Below, one piece after another: positions 50,510-58,691 of a stretch of DNA of 64,000 nucleotides. Source of the DNA: JACKBC01 sp041391125. GTDB lineage: Bacteria; Chloroflexota; Anaerolineae; Caldilineales; Caldilineaceae. A program made the translations under genes and the position numbers. Under the pieces are notes generated by a model that ran no database searches, was not told where the DNA came from, and was given only the letters and a program-made list of their open reading frames with translations. Where the stretch lies: positions 79,460-143,459 of the forward strand of contig JAWKON010000016.1 of assembly GCA_041391125.1 (NCBI GenBank), given 5' to 3'. Every line of letters starts with the position of its first letter. Positions within the stretch are counted from its first letter, which is position 1.

Positions 50510-50828
50510 ATGAACAACCCACGAGATTCGTCAAAACCACAGAACCAACTGGATCATCAACCGGAGCAAGTATCCGCCGCGGCTTTCCCCAGTGACTACG
50601 AACTGCGCATCAGCGGGCGCATTAGCACACACGCCGCGGCCTGGTTTGAGGGGATGACAATCACCATTGATGATTCGACAACGCCCCCGCAAACCATCAT
50701 CCGCAGCCGCCTGGTTGACCAGGCCGCGCTCTACGGGCTGATCAGCCGCGGCGCGACTGGGGTTGACGCTGCTGGCGGTGGCCCGCGCCGAACCAGGGCA
50801 AGGCGCGGCGATGGATATAGATGAATAG
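50510..50828 (+). CDS. Small conserved hypothetical protein (one frameshift)
   Basis: The product begins MNNPRDSSKPQNQ and has a central ELRISGRISTHAAAWFEGMT, then LVDQAALYGLISR. The frame then shifts near 50752: ARLGLTLLAVARAEPG-QGAA continues in the next frame to TAG at 50828. The intact form would be about 105 residues, ending in the RxLGLTLLxVxRxEP pattern I recall from small Chloroflexota proteins of unknown function. No signal or membrane segment. It precedes the serine hydrolase by 49 bp. Confidence 0.5.
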
Positions 50829-50876
50829 TGCCGGAATTGTCGGCCATTGCGATTCAGCAAAAAGGAGAGAAGGCTT

Positions 50877-52461
50877 GTGAAAACACTTTTGGAAAAACGG
50901 CCCCTTTGGTTTGCTCTGAGTTTACTCGCGATTCTATGGCAACTCTCGCTGACTATCTCGAACGCGGCTCAAGCGTCGACGGCCGCGCTCCAGGCGAGCG
51001 GCGACCCACTGCTTGACGCCGTTGTCGCAAAAGCCATGCGCCAGCACGATGTACCCGGCCGCGGTGGCGGTCGTGAAAAATGGTGCGGTTGCGTGGGCGA
51101 AGGGCTACGGCATGGCCGACCCCGCACAAGGCAAGCCGGTGCTGCCGGAGACCGTTTTTGACGCGGCCTCGGTCTCCAAGCCGGTGACCGCCTGGGGGAT
51201 CATGAAATTGGTCGAGGCTGGCCTGCTCGATCTGGACGCGCCGATTGAGCGCTATCTGACGCGCTGGCACCTGCCGCCGTCCGCTTACGACCACAACCTG
51301 ATCACCATTCGGCGCATTCTGAGCCACACGGCCGGCCTATCGACCGATGGCGACACCGGCGTTGACCCCGACGCCGCGGTGCCAACGGTGGAAGAAGCGT
51401 TAAATGGCGCCGTGCGGGGGATGCGACCGCTGCATGTCGCCTATCCGCCCGGCGAGGATTACCACTATTCGTCCGTCGGCTACACCCTGCTGGAGATCGC
51501 GGCGGAAGAGGTGACCGGCGAGCCATTCGCCGGCTACATGCAGCGCGAGATTTTGGATCCGTTGGGCATGGTCAACAGCAATTATGAGTGGACGCCCCAG
51601 CTGCGCGCCAATGCCGCCATTGGCCATGACTGGTACAACCGACCCTTGCCCTTCTATCAATATGCCACCCGCGCCCAAGGCCGTTTGCACACCACGGCCG
51701 CGGATCTGGCCATTTTCCTGGCCGCGTCCCTGCCCGGCCCCAATGGCGAGCCCATCGGCCGCGGCGTGTTGACGCCGGCAGCGGTAGCCGAGACGCTCAC
51801 CCCTGTCCCCTTTGCCAAATCTGCTGAATCGAGCCACAGCGCGGGGCTGGGTTACGACCTGATCCGTGTGGATGATACCGTCGTCGGCGCGCGCAAAACC
51901 GGCGATAATCGCGGCTACAAGCCGATCATCGTGATGGCCAGCGCGGTGAACGAGGGGATCGCCATCATGACCAATTCAGACCGGGCCGCGATTGGCTTCC
52001 TCATCGACATTGTCTGCGCCTGGAGCGCCAATGTCCCCGGCAACCTCATGCAAAGCGACTGCGGTGAATTGTATATGATCCGCAATGGACAGGTGGGCGT
52101 TGCCGCTCTATTAGCCCTCGGTGCGCTGATCTATGCGGCGCTGGTTGCGCGCGGCTTCCGCACCGGCCATCGCCAGCTCAGCTTCGCCTTCAGCCGCGGC
52201 AAAGTGATCCGCCTAGCGATCCTGGTCATCCTGCCTGCGCTCTGGTGGCTGTTCTGGCACACGGATCTCTGGTTCACACGCATCATGCAGCGCTACCCCT
52301 GCTGTGGCTACGCCGTCACGGTGCGCGCAATCGTCCCCTGGCCAACCGCCTTTGTCTGGATTTCGTGGGCAATCACGCTCTGGTTTGTGGTGTGGATCGC
52401 TGTCAATTTTGTCCCCAAGAAGGCCGCGAGGGGATGGCAAGATGACAGGATGATAAGATGA
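50877..52461 (+). CDS. Beta-lactamase-family serine hydrolase with membrane tail (one frameshift)
   Basis: GTG 50877 after AAAGGAGAGA gives MKTLLEKRPLWFALSLLAIL, a signal/anchor helix. The catalytic domain has DAASVSKPVTAWGIMKLV (SxxK nucleophile), then LSHTAGLSTDGD and YHYSSVGYTLLEIAAEE (YxS/N motif). The frame breaks near 51055 (QHDVPG then AAVAVVKNGAVAWAKGYG). The C-terminal 150 residues contain three or four transmembrane helices, as in class C-like esterase/peptidase homologues with a membrane module. The last eight codons come from a repeat. Its N-terminus resembles that of the CPBP protease that follows. Confidence 0.85.
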
Positions 52462-52514
52462 CCAGTGGTACTCATCCTGTCATCCTGTCATCCCTTCATC
52501 CTGTCATCTTGTCC
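52437..52514. repeat. CAGGATGACA-type hairpin repeat
   Basis: GCAAGATGACAGGATGATAAG faces CTCATCCTGTCATCCTGTC with ATCCTGTCATCTTGTC. Same family as 49472-49580. It begins inside the 3' end of the serine hydrolase gene. Confidence 0.8.
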
Positions 52515-52570
52515 CCAGTACCAAGTAAGTCGATATAACATTCAACACGCATCTCAAGGAGAGAACCGCA

Positions 52571-53326
52571 ATGAAAGCATTTATGGAAAAACACCCCTTC
52601 TGGTTCGCCCTAGGCTTCACCGTCATTGTGCTGCAACTGCTTGGCCTGATTGTGGTCGTTGTGGGTGCGCGCGTATTGGGCTTTCCCATGTTGCCCATGC
52701 GGGTGATGGCGGCGCTGGTGACGACGATTGTGCCGCTGGTTTATATTTGGCGGGTGGGGTGGTGGCAGGATGTTGGTTTTGTCAGCACCACACAGAATGT
52801 CTATGCGTTGACCTTGCCGTTGGTGCTAATCTTTTTCCCGATGGTCTTTTTTGGCTCAGCCGGCACGCCGACGCAAGAACTCAACATCTTCTTGGTGGCG
52901 GTCTTCTTGACCGGATTGAGCGAAGAAGCAATTTTCCGCGACCTCTTCATACGCGCTTTTTTGCCCCAAGGCAAATGGCGGGCGGTATTGCTATCATCGC
53001 TGCTCTTCGGTGGCGCACATATCGTCCAATCATTTGGCGTCGGGATGACGATGCAAGACAACGTAGTCCAAATGGCCAACGCGTTCTTGGGCGGCATCTT
53101 GATGACTTCTGTGCGACTGCGCGTCAACAATCTTTGGCCGCTCATCATCATCCATACACTGGAGGACTATTTCTGGATCATCGCCGGCTTTACAACTGGT
53201 GTGCATGATCTCTCTGAGATTTCGCTCTCCCTCTATGTGATCAAGTGGGCTCTGGAGATCATCACCGCCGTCTACCTCATGCGCCAACCGGCAACCGCCA
53301 CGATTGATGGGCAGCCGGTGGGGTAG
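52571..53326 (+). CDS. CPBP-family intramembrane metalloprotease
   Basis: A polytopic protein of 251 residues with ribosome-binding site AAGGAGAGAA. The Abi/CPBP motifs are present: LSEEAIFRDLFI (EExxxR), LLFGGAHIVQ (FxxxH) and the third HTLEDYFW with His and Asp. They form the zinc site within the membrane. Members process prenylated proteins or peptides or give bacteriocin self-immunity. It begins MKAFMEKHPFWFALGF, which closely resembles the start of the preceding serine hydrolase. The position after an ABC exporter and two-component system fits an immunity or peptide-processing role. Confidence 0.92.
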   Translation: MKAFMEKHPFWFALGFTVIVLQLLGLIVVVVGARVLGFPMLPMRVMAALVTTIVPLVYIWRVGWWQDVGFVSTTQNVYALTLPLVLIFFPMVFFGSAGTPTQELNIFLVAVFLTGLSEEAIFRDLFIRAFLPQGKWRAVLLSSLLFGGAHIVQSFGVGMTMQDNVVQMANAFLGGILMTSVRLRVNNLWPLIIIHTLEDYFWIIAGFTTGVHDLSEISLSLYVIKWALEIITAVYLMRQPATATIDGQPVG

Positions 53327-53330
53327 TAAT

Positions 53331-53412
53331 CAGTGGGACAGTGGTCAGTAGACAGTAAGTCAGTGAAGCAGTCACTGGTCTACTGACCGACTGTCAACTG
53401 AGTTGCTGACCT
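53331..53412. repeat. Palindromic CAGTGGTCAGTAGACAGT repeat
   Basis: CAGTGGGACAGTGGTCAGTAG faces CTACTGACCGACTGTCAACTG; AGTCAGTGAAGCAGTCACTG forms the centre. It lies after the CPBP gene and may act as a terminator. Confidence 0.65.
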
Positions 53413-53470
53413 CTACTCTCTTGTTCAAAGGCGCATTTTACGATGCGCCCATTTTTTTTAAGGTTTAGGG

Positions 53471-53493
53471 TATTGACTGACCGTCGGTCAATA
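53471..53493. promoter_or_regulatory. TetR-type operator overlapping the tetR promoter
   Basis: The inverted repeat TATTGACTGACC-GTC-GGTCAATA overlaps the minus-35 box TTGACT (53473-53478) and spacer of a promoter whose minus-10 is TATACT (53497-53502, 18-bp spacer). A closely similar palindrome lies at 54337. Confidence 0.7.
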
Positions 53494-53528
53494 TGATATA
53501 CTAGGCGCAAGGGAGGTTAATTGACGAT

Positions 53529-54164
53529 ATGGTTCGCACGACAAAAACAACCGAAGAACGCCGGCTGGAGATTATCGAAACAGCCAGGAAACTATTTAGT
53601 GAGCGGGGCTTCAGCAACACCCCGGTGGACGCCATTATCAAGGAAATGGGGGTGGCCAAAGGCACCTTTTATTATTATTTCAAATCCAAGGAAGAGATTC
53701 TCGAAGCTATTGCCGACCACACGTTGGATCAGATGGTGGCAATGGCAGAACAGGTGGCAAATGAGCCGGCGCTGAGCGCTTTGGCCAAGATGGAACTCTT
53801 GCTATCCAACAGCCAAGTTGGCGATGAAGAGATCATGGAAGACTCACAAGCCGTGGCCGAACAGTTACATTTACCCGCCAACCGCGCATTGCACGAGGTG
53901 ACCAGTGTTCAAACCGTACTGAGGCTATCACCTATTTTTGCCAAAATTGTGGAGCAAGGCATTGCCGAAAAGGTCTTTGCTGTAAACCGACCGCTGGAAA
54001 CAATGCAATTTCTGTTAGCCGGTGGAGGATTTTTGCTTGATGGCGGGTTGTTTGATTTTTCTGCGGAAGAGATAGTAGAACGACGGCTGGCCATGCAGGA
54101 GATCATCGAAAGAGCGTTGGGCGCTGAACCCGGTGCGTTTGGGTTTATGAATCCACCCCAATAA
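53529..54164 (+). CDS. TetR-family transcriptional regulator
   Basis: The N-terminal helix-turn-helix is complete: RRLEIIETARKLFSERGFSN, then VDAIIKEMGVAKGTFYYYFK and SKEEILEAI. The C-terminal ligand domain (about residues 70-211) is divergent, as usual. It is preceded by GGGAGG and by an operator-promoter, so it should repress itself. A near-identical operator 275 bp downstream of its end, before the SDR gene, predicts control of the SDR-ABC-MFS genes. It probably responds to a small hydrophobic compound exported by them. Confidence 0.93.
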   Translation: MVRTTKTTEERRLEIIETARKLFSERGFSNTPVDAIIKEMGVAKGTFYYYFKSKEEILEAIADHTLDQMVAMAEQVANEPALSALAKMELLLSNSQVGDEEIMEDSQAVAEQLHLPANRALHEVTSVQTVLRLSPIFAKIVEQGIAEKVFAVNRPLETMQFLLAGGGFLLDGGLFDFSAEEIVERRLAMQEIIERALGAEPGAFGFMNPPQ

Positions 54165-54229
54165 GGCGCCAACCGCTTCCCTATGCAGATCAGGTTTGAG
54201 GCTAAACATCCATTGGATAGATATATTTT

Positions 54230-54315
54230 TGTAACTATGCAGCCGTTCCCTGAGCCTGTTGAAGGGAATGGCGGCCTTCGACAAGTTCAGGCCTCGAGTG
54301 GCTTGGTAGTTACAT
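54230..54315. repeat. GAGCTTGTCGAAGGG-family repeat with GTAACTATGCAG outer arms
   Basis: GTAACTATGCAGCCGTTCCC and GGCTTGGTAGTTAC enclose TGAGCCTGTTGAAGGGAA and CCTTCGACAAGTTCAGGCC. The outer arm resembles the complementary side of the copy at 29.7 kb (GTAACTATTCAGG). Confidence 0.65.
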
Positions 54316-54336
54316 ATTTTTTTTGCCTTTAAATAT

Positions 54337-54355
54337 ATGACTGACGGTCAGTCAT
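54337..54355. promoter_or_regulatory. TetR-type operator upstream of the SDR operon
   Basis: ATGACTGACGGTCAGTCAT is a perfect palindrome apart from its central base and shares TGACTGACSGTCRGTCA with the operator at 53471. It sits 85 bp upstream of the SDR start. Confidence 0.7.
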
Positions 54356-54439
54356 TTTAGCGCGATCTGTGCAATGAAACAATATGCTGATCTCGCCAAC
54401 AAAACCGAAATTCACGACACATAAAATGGAGAGTCATCA

Positions 54440-55276
54440 ATGATCGATCCACAATTGAATGGGAAAGTTGTCCTGATCACCGGCGCCAATAATTTGTATG
54501 GCATCGGCGCGGCAGTCGCCAAGGCATTTGCTCAGCAAGGGGCCAAGGTGCTGCTCACCTATTTGCGGCTGTCGCCGGCAGAATTTGGTGTGGATCAAGC
54601 GGAAGCAGCACAAGCCACGGAGGCCGGCCTGCCCTTTTACCACGCCAGACGCGCAGAAGTTGCCACGGAGGTGGTGGAGAGCATCAAAGCCGTTGGGGGC
54701 TGGGCGGCAGCGTTTGAGGCCGATTTGTCCGACCCGGCGCAAATCTCACAGCTCTTTGCCTGGGGTGAAAAAAGTGCCGGCCCGATCGATATTCTGGTCA
54801 ACAACGCGGCGGCCTATCAGGAACCGGATACCATCTTCACCGCCACTTTGGCCACCTACCGCAAGACGTTTGACGTCAATGTGGGCGGGACATTGCTCAT
54901 GATGGCCGAATATGTCCGGCGCTTTGGGGAACAGGGGCGGGAGCGTGGCAGCATCATCAACTTGAGTACGGATTCAGCCCAAGTTTTTCCGGGACAAATT
55001 AATTACGGCGCAAGCAAGGCCGCGATCGAAGCCTTTACGCGCAGCGTGGCGGTTGAGGTGGGGCCGTTGGGCATCAGAGTGAACACGATTGCGCCAGGGC
55101 CAACGCAGACGGGCTATATTGCAGCCGAGTTTGCGGAAACGCTAAAAGAGAGCATTCCGCTGAGACGCATCGGGGAGCCGGAGGATATTGCCGATGTCGC
55201 CCTCTTTTTGGCGTCTGATCAGGCCCGGTGGGTGACCGGGCAAGTCATCAAGGTGTCCGGCGGCCATGCGTTGTAG
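54440..55276 (+). CDS. Short-chain dehydrogenase/reductase
   Basis: A Rossmann-fold oxidoreductase of 278 residues. The cofactor motif is VLITGANNLYGIGAAVAKAF; NNAAAYQEP follows as NNAG-like, and the catalytic Ser and YxxxK are in STDSAQVFPGQINYGASKAA. ASDQARWVTGQVIKVSGGHA closes the fold. The Leu/Tyr between the glycines and absence of an Asp near the end of beta-2 do not clearly show NAD or NADP preference. It is the first gene after the operator and may modify the compound that the downstream exporters remove. Confidence 0.9.
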   Translation: MIDPQLNGKVVLITGANNLYGIGAAVAKAFAQQGAKVLLTYLRLSPAEFGVDQAEAAQATEAGLPFYHARRAEVATEVVESIKAVGGWAAAFEADLSDPAQISQLFAWGEKSAGPIDILVNNAAAYQEPDTIFTATLATYRKTFDVNVGGTLLMMAEYVRRFGEQGRERGSIINLSTDSAQVFPGQINYGASKAAIEAFTRSVAVEVGPLGIRVNTIAPGPTQTGYIAAEFAETLKESIPLRRIGEPEDIADVALFLASDQARWVTGQVIKVSGGHAL

Positions 55277-55348
55277 GGTTGGTGATTGAGACGACAAGCT
55301 TGGTTGAGTGTGTTGCGTCGAGCACCTAGAAAAGGGAAGGAGGAGTAT

Positions 55349-57730
55349 ATGTTCGTTGCCAAAATACTGAAAAAAGATTTCCTCCGCAAGAAAAGCATCA
55401 CAATCGTAGTTTTTGCCTTCATGTTTCTTTCAGCCTGGCTGGTGGCGGGCGGCTCAAATCTGATCGTGGAATTGAGTAGCGCGCTCAACGGCCTCTTTGC
55501 CACCGCGCAGGCGCCGCATTTCATCCAAACGCACGCCGGCGAAATTGATCAGGCTGCAATTGAGCGCTGGAGTATGGATAACAGCCTGGTGGCCGCGCAG
55601 CAAACCGCCGAGATGATCACCATTGACGGCGCCAGTCTCTATCTGGGCGACAGCTCCACCGCCGAAAAAGAGAGCGTGATGGACATCAGTTTTGTCCAGC
55701 AAAATGCGGATTTCGATTTTCTGCTGGATCTGGACAACCGGATCATTCAGGTTGCCCCCGGCGAAATTGCCGTGCCTATCTATTTTATGCAGGAAAAGCA
55801 GCTCAAGCTTGGCGACAACGTCAGAATTAACAACAGCGTGCGCAACCCGCCCTTTGTGCTGGACCTCACCATTGCGGCCTTTGTGCGCGATGCATTGATG
55901 AATCCCGCCATCATCCACTCCAAACGCTTTGTGGTGAACGCTGCCGATTACGCGACATTGGCTGGAAGCTTTGCGGAAAAAGAATATCTGATCGAGTTCC
56001 TGCTGACGGACGCCGGCCGGGTCAATGAATTCAGCGCAGATTATCTGGCCTCCAGCTTGCCCAAAAAGGGCGAGGCGCTTGACCAAACGGTCTTCAAACT
56101 CTTTAACGCGCTGACGGACGGCATTGTGGCCGGGGTGGTGATTGTGTTGAGCCTGCTGCTGATGATCATCGCCATCCTTTGCCTGCGCTTTACCATGTTG
56201 GCCACCATTGAAGAAGATTATCGCGAGATCGGGGTGATGAAAGCCATCGGCATTGCGCAGGGCGACATCAAACGGATCTATTTGTCCAAGTATCTCGCCA
56301 TGGGTGCGCTGGCCGCCCTGTTGGGCTATCTGGCTTCCCTGGTGAGCCATCAATATTTGGCCGCCAATATCCTGCTCTATATCGGGCGCGCGTCCAAGGG
56401 GCTGCTGCAATACGCCATCCCCGCTGTAGCCGCTGCCGGCATTGCCCTAATTGTGGCGCTGGCCTGCCTGCTGATCCTGCGCCGGGTGAACCGGATCAGC
56501 GCCGTGGAAGCGCTGCGTTCCGGCGGGACCGGCGCCGCGGTCAAGAATATGAAATTCCTACGCCTTGGGCAGAGCCGTGTGCCGGATATTAATGTCTTGC
56601 TGGGCTTGCGCGATGTGGTGCAGCGCTTTCGCATGTTTGGCCTGCTCTGTTTCGTCTTTTTCTTCTGCGCCTGCGTCGTGATCGTCCCGATCCATTTTCT
56701 GACGACCATGACGTCGCCGACCTTTATTGCCTATATGGGAATCGGGAAAGCGGATCTTCGCATCGATCTGCGCCAATCGGAGGAGATCGTTGACCGCTTT
56801 GCGCACATGGTTACGACAATTGCCGACGATCCCGACGTGGCGCGCTTTGCGCCCATGGTGACTTATCAGTTCGAGGTGCTGTTGGATGATGATGATATAG
56901 GGGAGCGCAAAACAGAAGCGATCAACATTGAGACCGGTGATTTTACCATGTTCCCGCTGGACTATCTGGAGGGCGGCGCGCCGCAGAACCAGGGCGAAAT
57001 TGCGCTCTCGCTGCTCAAAGCGCAGGATATGAACAAAGGCATAGGCGATACCGTGACATTGCTGGTGAACGGCCAGGAACAACTGTTGACGGTGAGCGGC
57101 CTTTACCAAGATGTGACCCATGGCGGCCGGACAGCAAAGGCGGTTTTACCGGCGGCAATTGCGCTCGATCCGGCAAAGGCGTTGTGGTACATCATCAATC
57201 TGGATTTGACTTCAGCCGACAAAATTCCCGCCAAAGTACAAGAATATTCCGCCGCGTTTGCCCCGGCGCGGGTGACCGATACAGCGGGTTATCTGGCCCA
57301 AACCCTGGGCAACACGATTGGCCAACTGGAGATGGTGACGCAGATTGCCGTTGTGGCCGGGCTGTTGGTCTCGGTGTTGATGACCGCCCTGTTTTTGAAA
57401 CTGTTGATTGCCAGGGACGGCGCACAGATCGCCATTATGAAGAGCCTGGGCTTTTCGTTGCGCCACATTCGCATTCAGTATCTGACCAAGACTTTGTCCC
57501 TGTTGGCCATCGGCATCGTGCTGGGCACGCTCTTTGCCAATACGGTCGGTCAACGTTTGGTCAGCCTGCTCTGGTCGTTTATGGGGGCGGCGCAGATCAG
57601 CTTTGTGATCGAGCCACTTCAAGCCTACGTGCTGCTCCCATTGCTCTTGCTGCTGACTATCGCGGTCACCACAGTGTTCAGCATTACGGGCATTAAGGAT
57701 ACGAATATCATCCAGATGATTACGGAATGA
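55349..57730 (+). CDS. ABC transporter permease, FtsX/MacB type
   Basis: Start ATG 55349 after GGAAGGAGGAG. The 793-residue protein has an N-terminal helix, an extracytoplasmic domain and an FtsX triplet of helices (VVIVLSLLLMIIAILCLRFT and following, about 265-400). A second such set follows, with another extracytoplasmic domain (about 440-650) and C-terminal helices (VAGLLVSVLMTALFLKLLIA onward). MLATIEEDYREIGVMKAIGI and IARDGAQIAIMKSLGFSLRH are the coupling loops contacting the ATPase. Such transporters move lipids, lipoproteins or drugs out of the membrane. The matching ATPase is the next gene. Confidence 0.9.
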   Translation: MFVAKILKKDFLRKKSITIVVFAFMFLSAWLVAGGSNLIVELSSALNGLFATAQAPHFIQTHAGEIDQAAIERWSMDNSLVAAQQTAEMITIDGASLYLGDSSTAEKESVMDISFVQQNADFDFLLDLDNRIIQVAPGEIAVPIYFMQEKQLKLGDNVRINNSVRNPPFVLDLTIAAFVRDALMNPAIIHSKRFVVNAADYATLAGSFAEKEYLIEFLLTDAGRVNEFSADYLASSLPKKGEALDQTVFKLFNALTDGIVAGVVIVLSLLLMIIAILCLRFTMLATIEEDYREIGVMKAIGIAQGDIKRIYLSKYLAMGALAALLGYLASLVSHQYLAANILLYIGRASKGLLQYAIPAVAAAGIALIVALACLLILRRVNRISAVEALRSGGTGAAVKNMKFLRLGQSRVPDINVLLGLRDVVQRFRMFGLLCFVFFFCACVVIVPIHFLTTMTSPTFIAYMGIGKADLRIDLRQSEEIVDRFAHMVTTIADDPDVARFAPMVTYQFEVLLDDDDIGERKTEAINIETGDFTMFPLDYLEGGAPQNQGEIALSLLKAQDMNKGIGDTVTLLVNGQEQLLTVSGLYQDVTHGGRTAKAVLPAAIALDPAKALWYIINLDLTSADKIPAKVQEYSAAFAPARVTDTAGYLAQTLGNTIGQLEMVTQIAVVAGLLVSVLMTALFLKLLIARDGAQIAIMKSLGFSLRHIRIQYLTKTLSLLAIGIVLGTLFANTVGQRLVSLLWSFMGAAQISFVIEPLQAYVLLPLLLLLTIAVTTVFSITGIKDTNIIQMITE

Positions 57731-57799
57731 CTGTCAACAACGGAGTGTTTTGTGAAATAAGTCAGTTGGCCATGATTGATGATCTCTACCCGAGTGAAG

Positions 57800-57895
57800 G
57801 GTTTCGTCCCGTAGGGACGGCTGAATTTAGAGATAAATTCCTGATATTCCAGACTAAATTCAAGTGTCCGTACGGGACGGATTAATCTATCAAAA
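57800..57895. repeat. GTCCCGTAGGGACGG / GTCCGTACGGGACGG inverted repeat
   Basis: CGTCCCGTAGGGACGGCTGA and GTGTCCGTACGGGACGGATT flank AATTTAGAGATAAATT with further inverted parts. It lies between the permease and ATPase genes. Confidence 0.5.
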
Positions 57896-57922
57896 CATAG
57901 TTGACAGTGTAGGAGGACAAAA

Positions 57923-58690
57923 ATGGCTACCCTATTAGAATCAAAACAGTTACGCAAAAGCTTTACCCTTGGCAAGAACAACGAACAGACGATCTTGCGC
58001 GATGTAGACCTGCGTATCGAGCGGGGCGAATTTGTCGCGGTGATGGGACCATCCGGATCAGGGAAATCAACGCTACTCTACAACATCAGCGGCATGGACC
58101 GCATGACAGCCGGCAGTGTGTTCTTTGACGGCCAGGAACTCGCCACGCTCTCTGAAAAGGCATTGGCCGGGCTGCGTTTGCACAAGATGGGCTTTATCTT
58201 TCAACATAGCCATCTCTTGAAAAATCTGTCGGTCTTTGACAACATCGTCATGACCGCCTATTTAGCCAAACAACATAGCCGTGATCGCATCAATCAACGT
58301 GCGCGGGAATTGATGGAGCAGACCGGCATTGCCGCGCTGGCCGATCACAGCATTAACCAGATTTCCGGCGGACAACTACAGAGGGTCGGCATCTGCCGCG
58401 CCCTGATCAATGAGCCGGCGATGATCTTTGGCGATGAGCCGACGGGCGCGCTGAACTCAAAATCGGCCGGCGAGATCATGCAATTGCTGGGGGAGATTAA
58501 CCGGGCCGGCACCACGATTTTGCTGGTCACCCATGATGTCAAAGTGGCGGCCAAAACCGAACGGGTGCTCTTTATGTTGGACGGCAAGCTCGTGGGCGAA
58601 TATCGGCAAGAAAAATACGATGCCGCCGGCGACGACGGCAAAGCGCGTGAAGAAACACTGAATGCCTGGTTGGTGGAGATGGGATTCTAA
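57923..58690 (+). CDS. ABC transporter ATP-binding protein, LolD/MacB type
   Basis: The nucleotide-binding domain is intact: Walker A AVMGPSGSGKSTLLYNISGM, signature INQISGGQLQRVGICRAL, Walker B PAMIFGDEPTGALNSK and ILLVTHDVKVAAKT. The ALNSK sequence after Walker B marks the LolD/MacB/FtsE-like group that works with FtsX-type permeases, here the upstream gene. The ribosome-binding site AGGAGG is strong. 255 residues. It ends 1 bp before the MFS start. Confidence 0.94.
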   Translation: MATLLESKQLRKSFTLGKNNEQTILRDVDLRIERGEFVAVMGPSGSGKSTLLYNISGMDRMTAGSVFFDGQELATLSEKALAGLRLHKMGFIFQHSHLLKNLSVFDNIVMTAYLAKQHSRDRINQRARELMEQTGIAALADHSINQISGGQLQRVGICRALINEPAMIFGDEPTGALNSKSAGEIMQLLGEINRAGTTILLVTHDVKVAAKTERVLFMLDGKLVGEYRQEKYDAAGDDGKAREETLNAWLVEMGF

Positions 58691-58691
58691 A

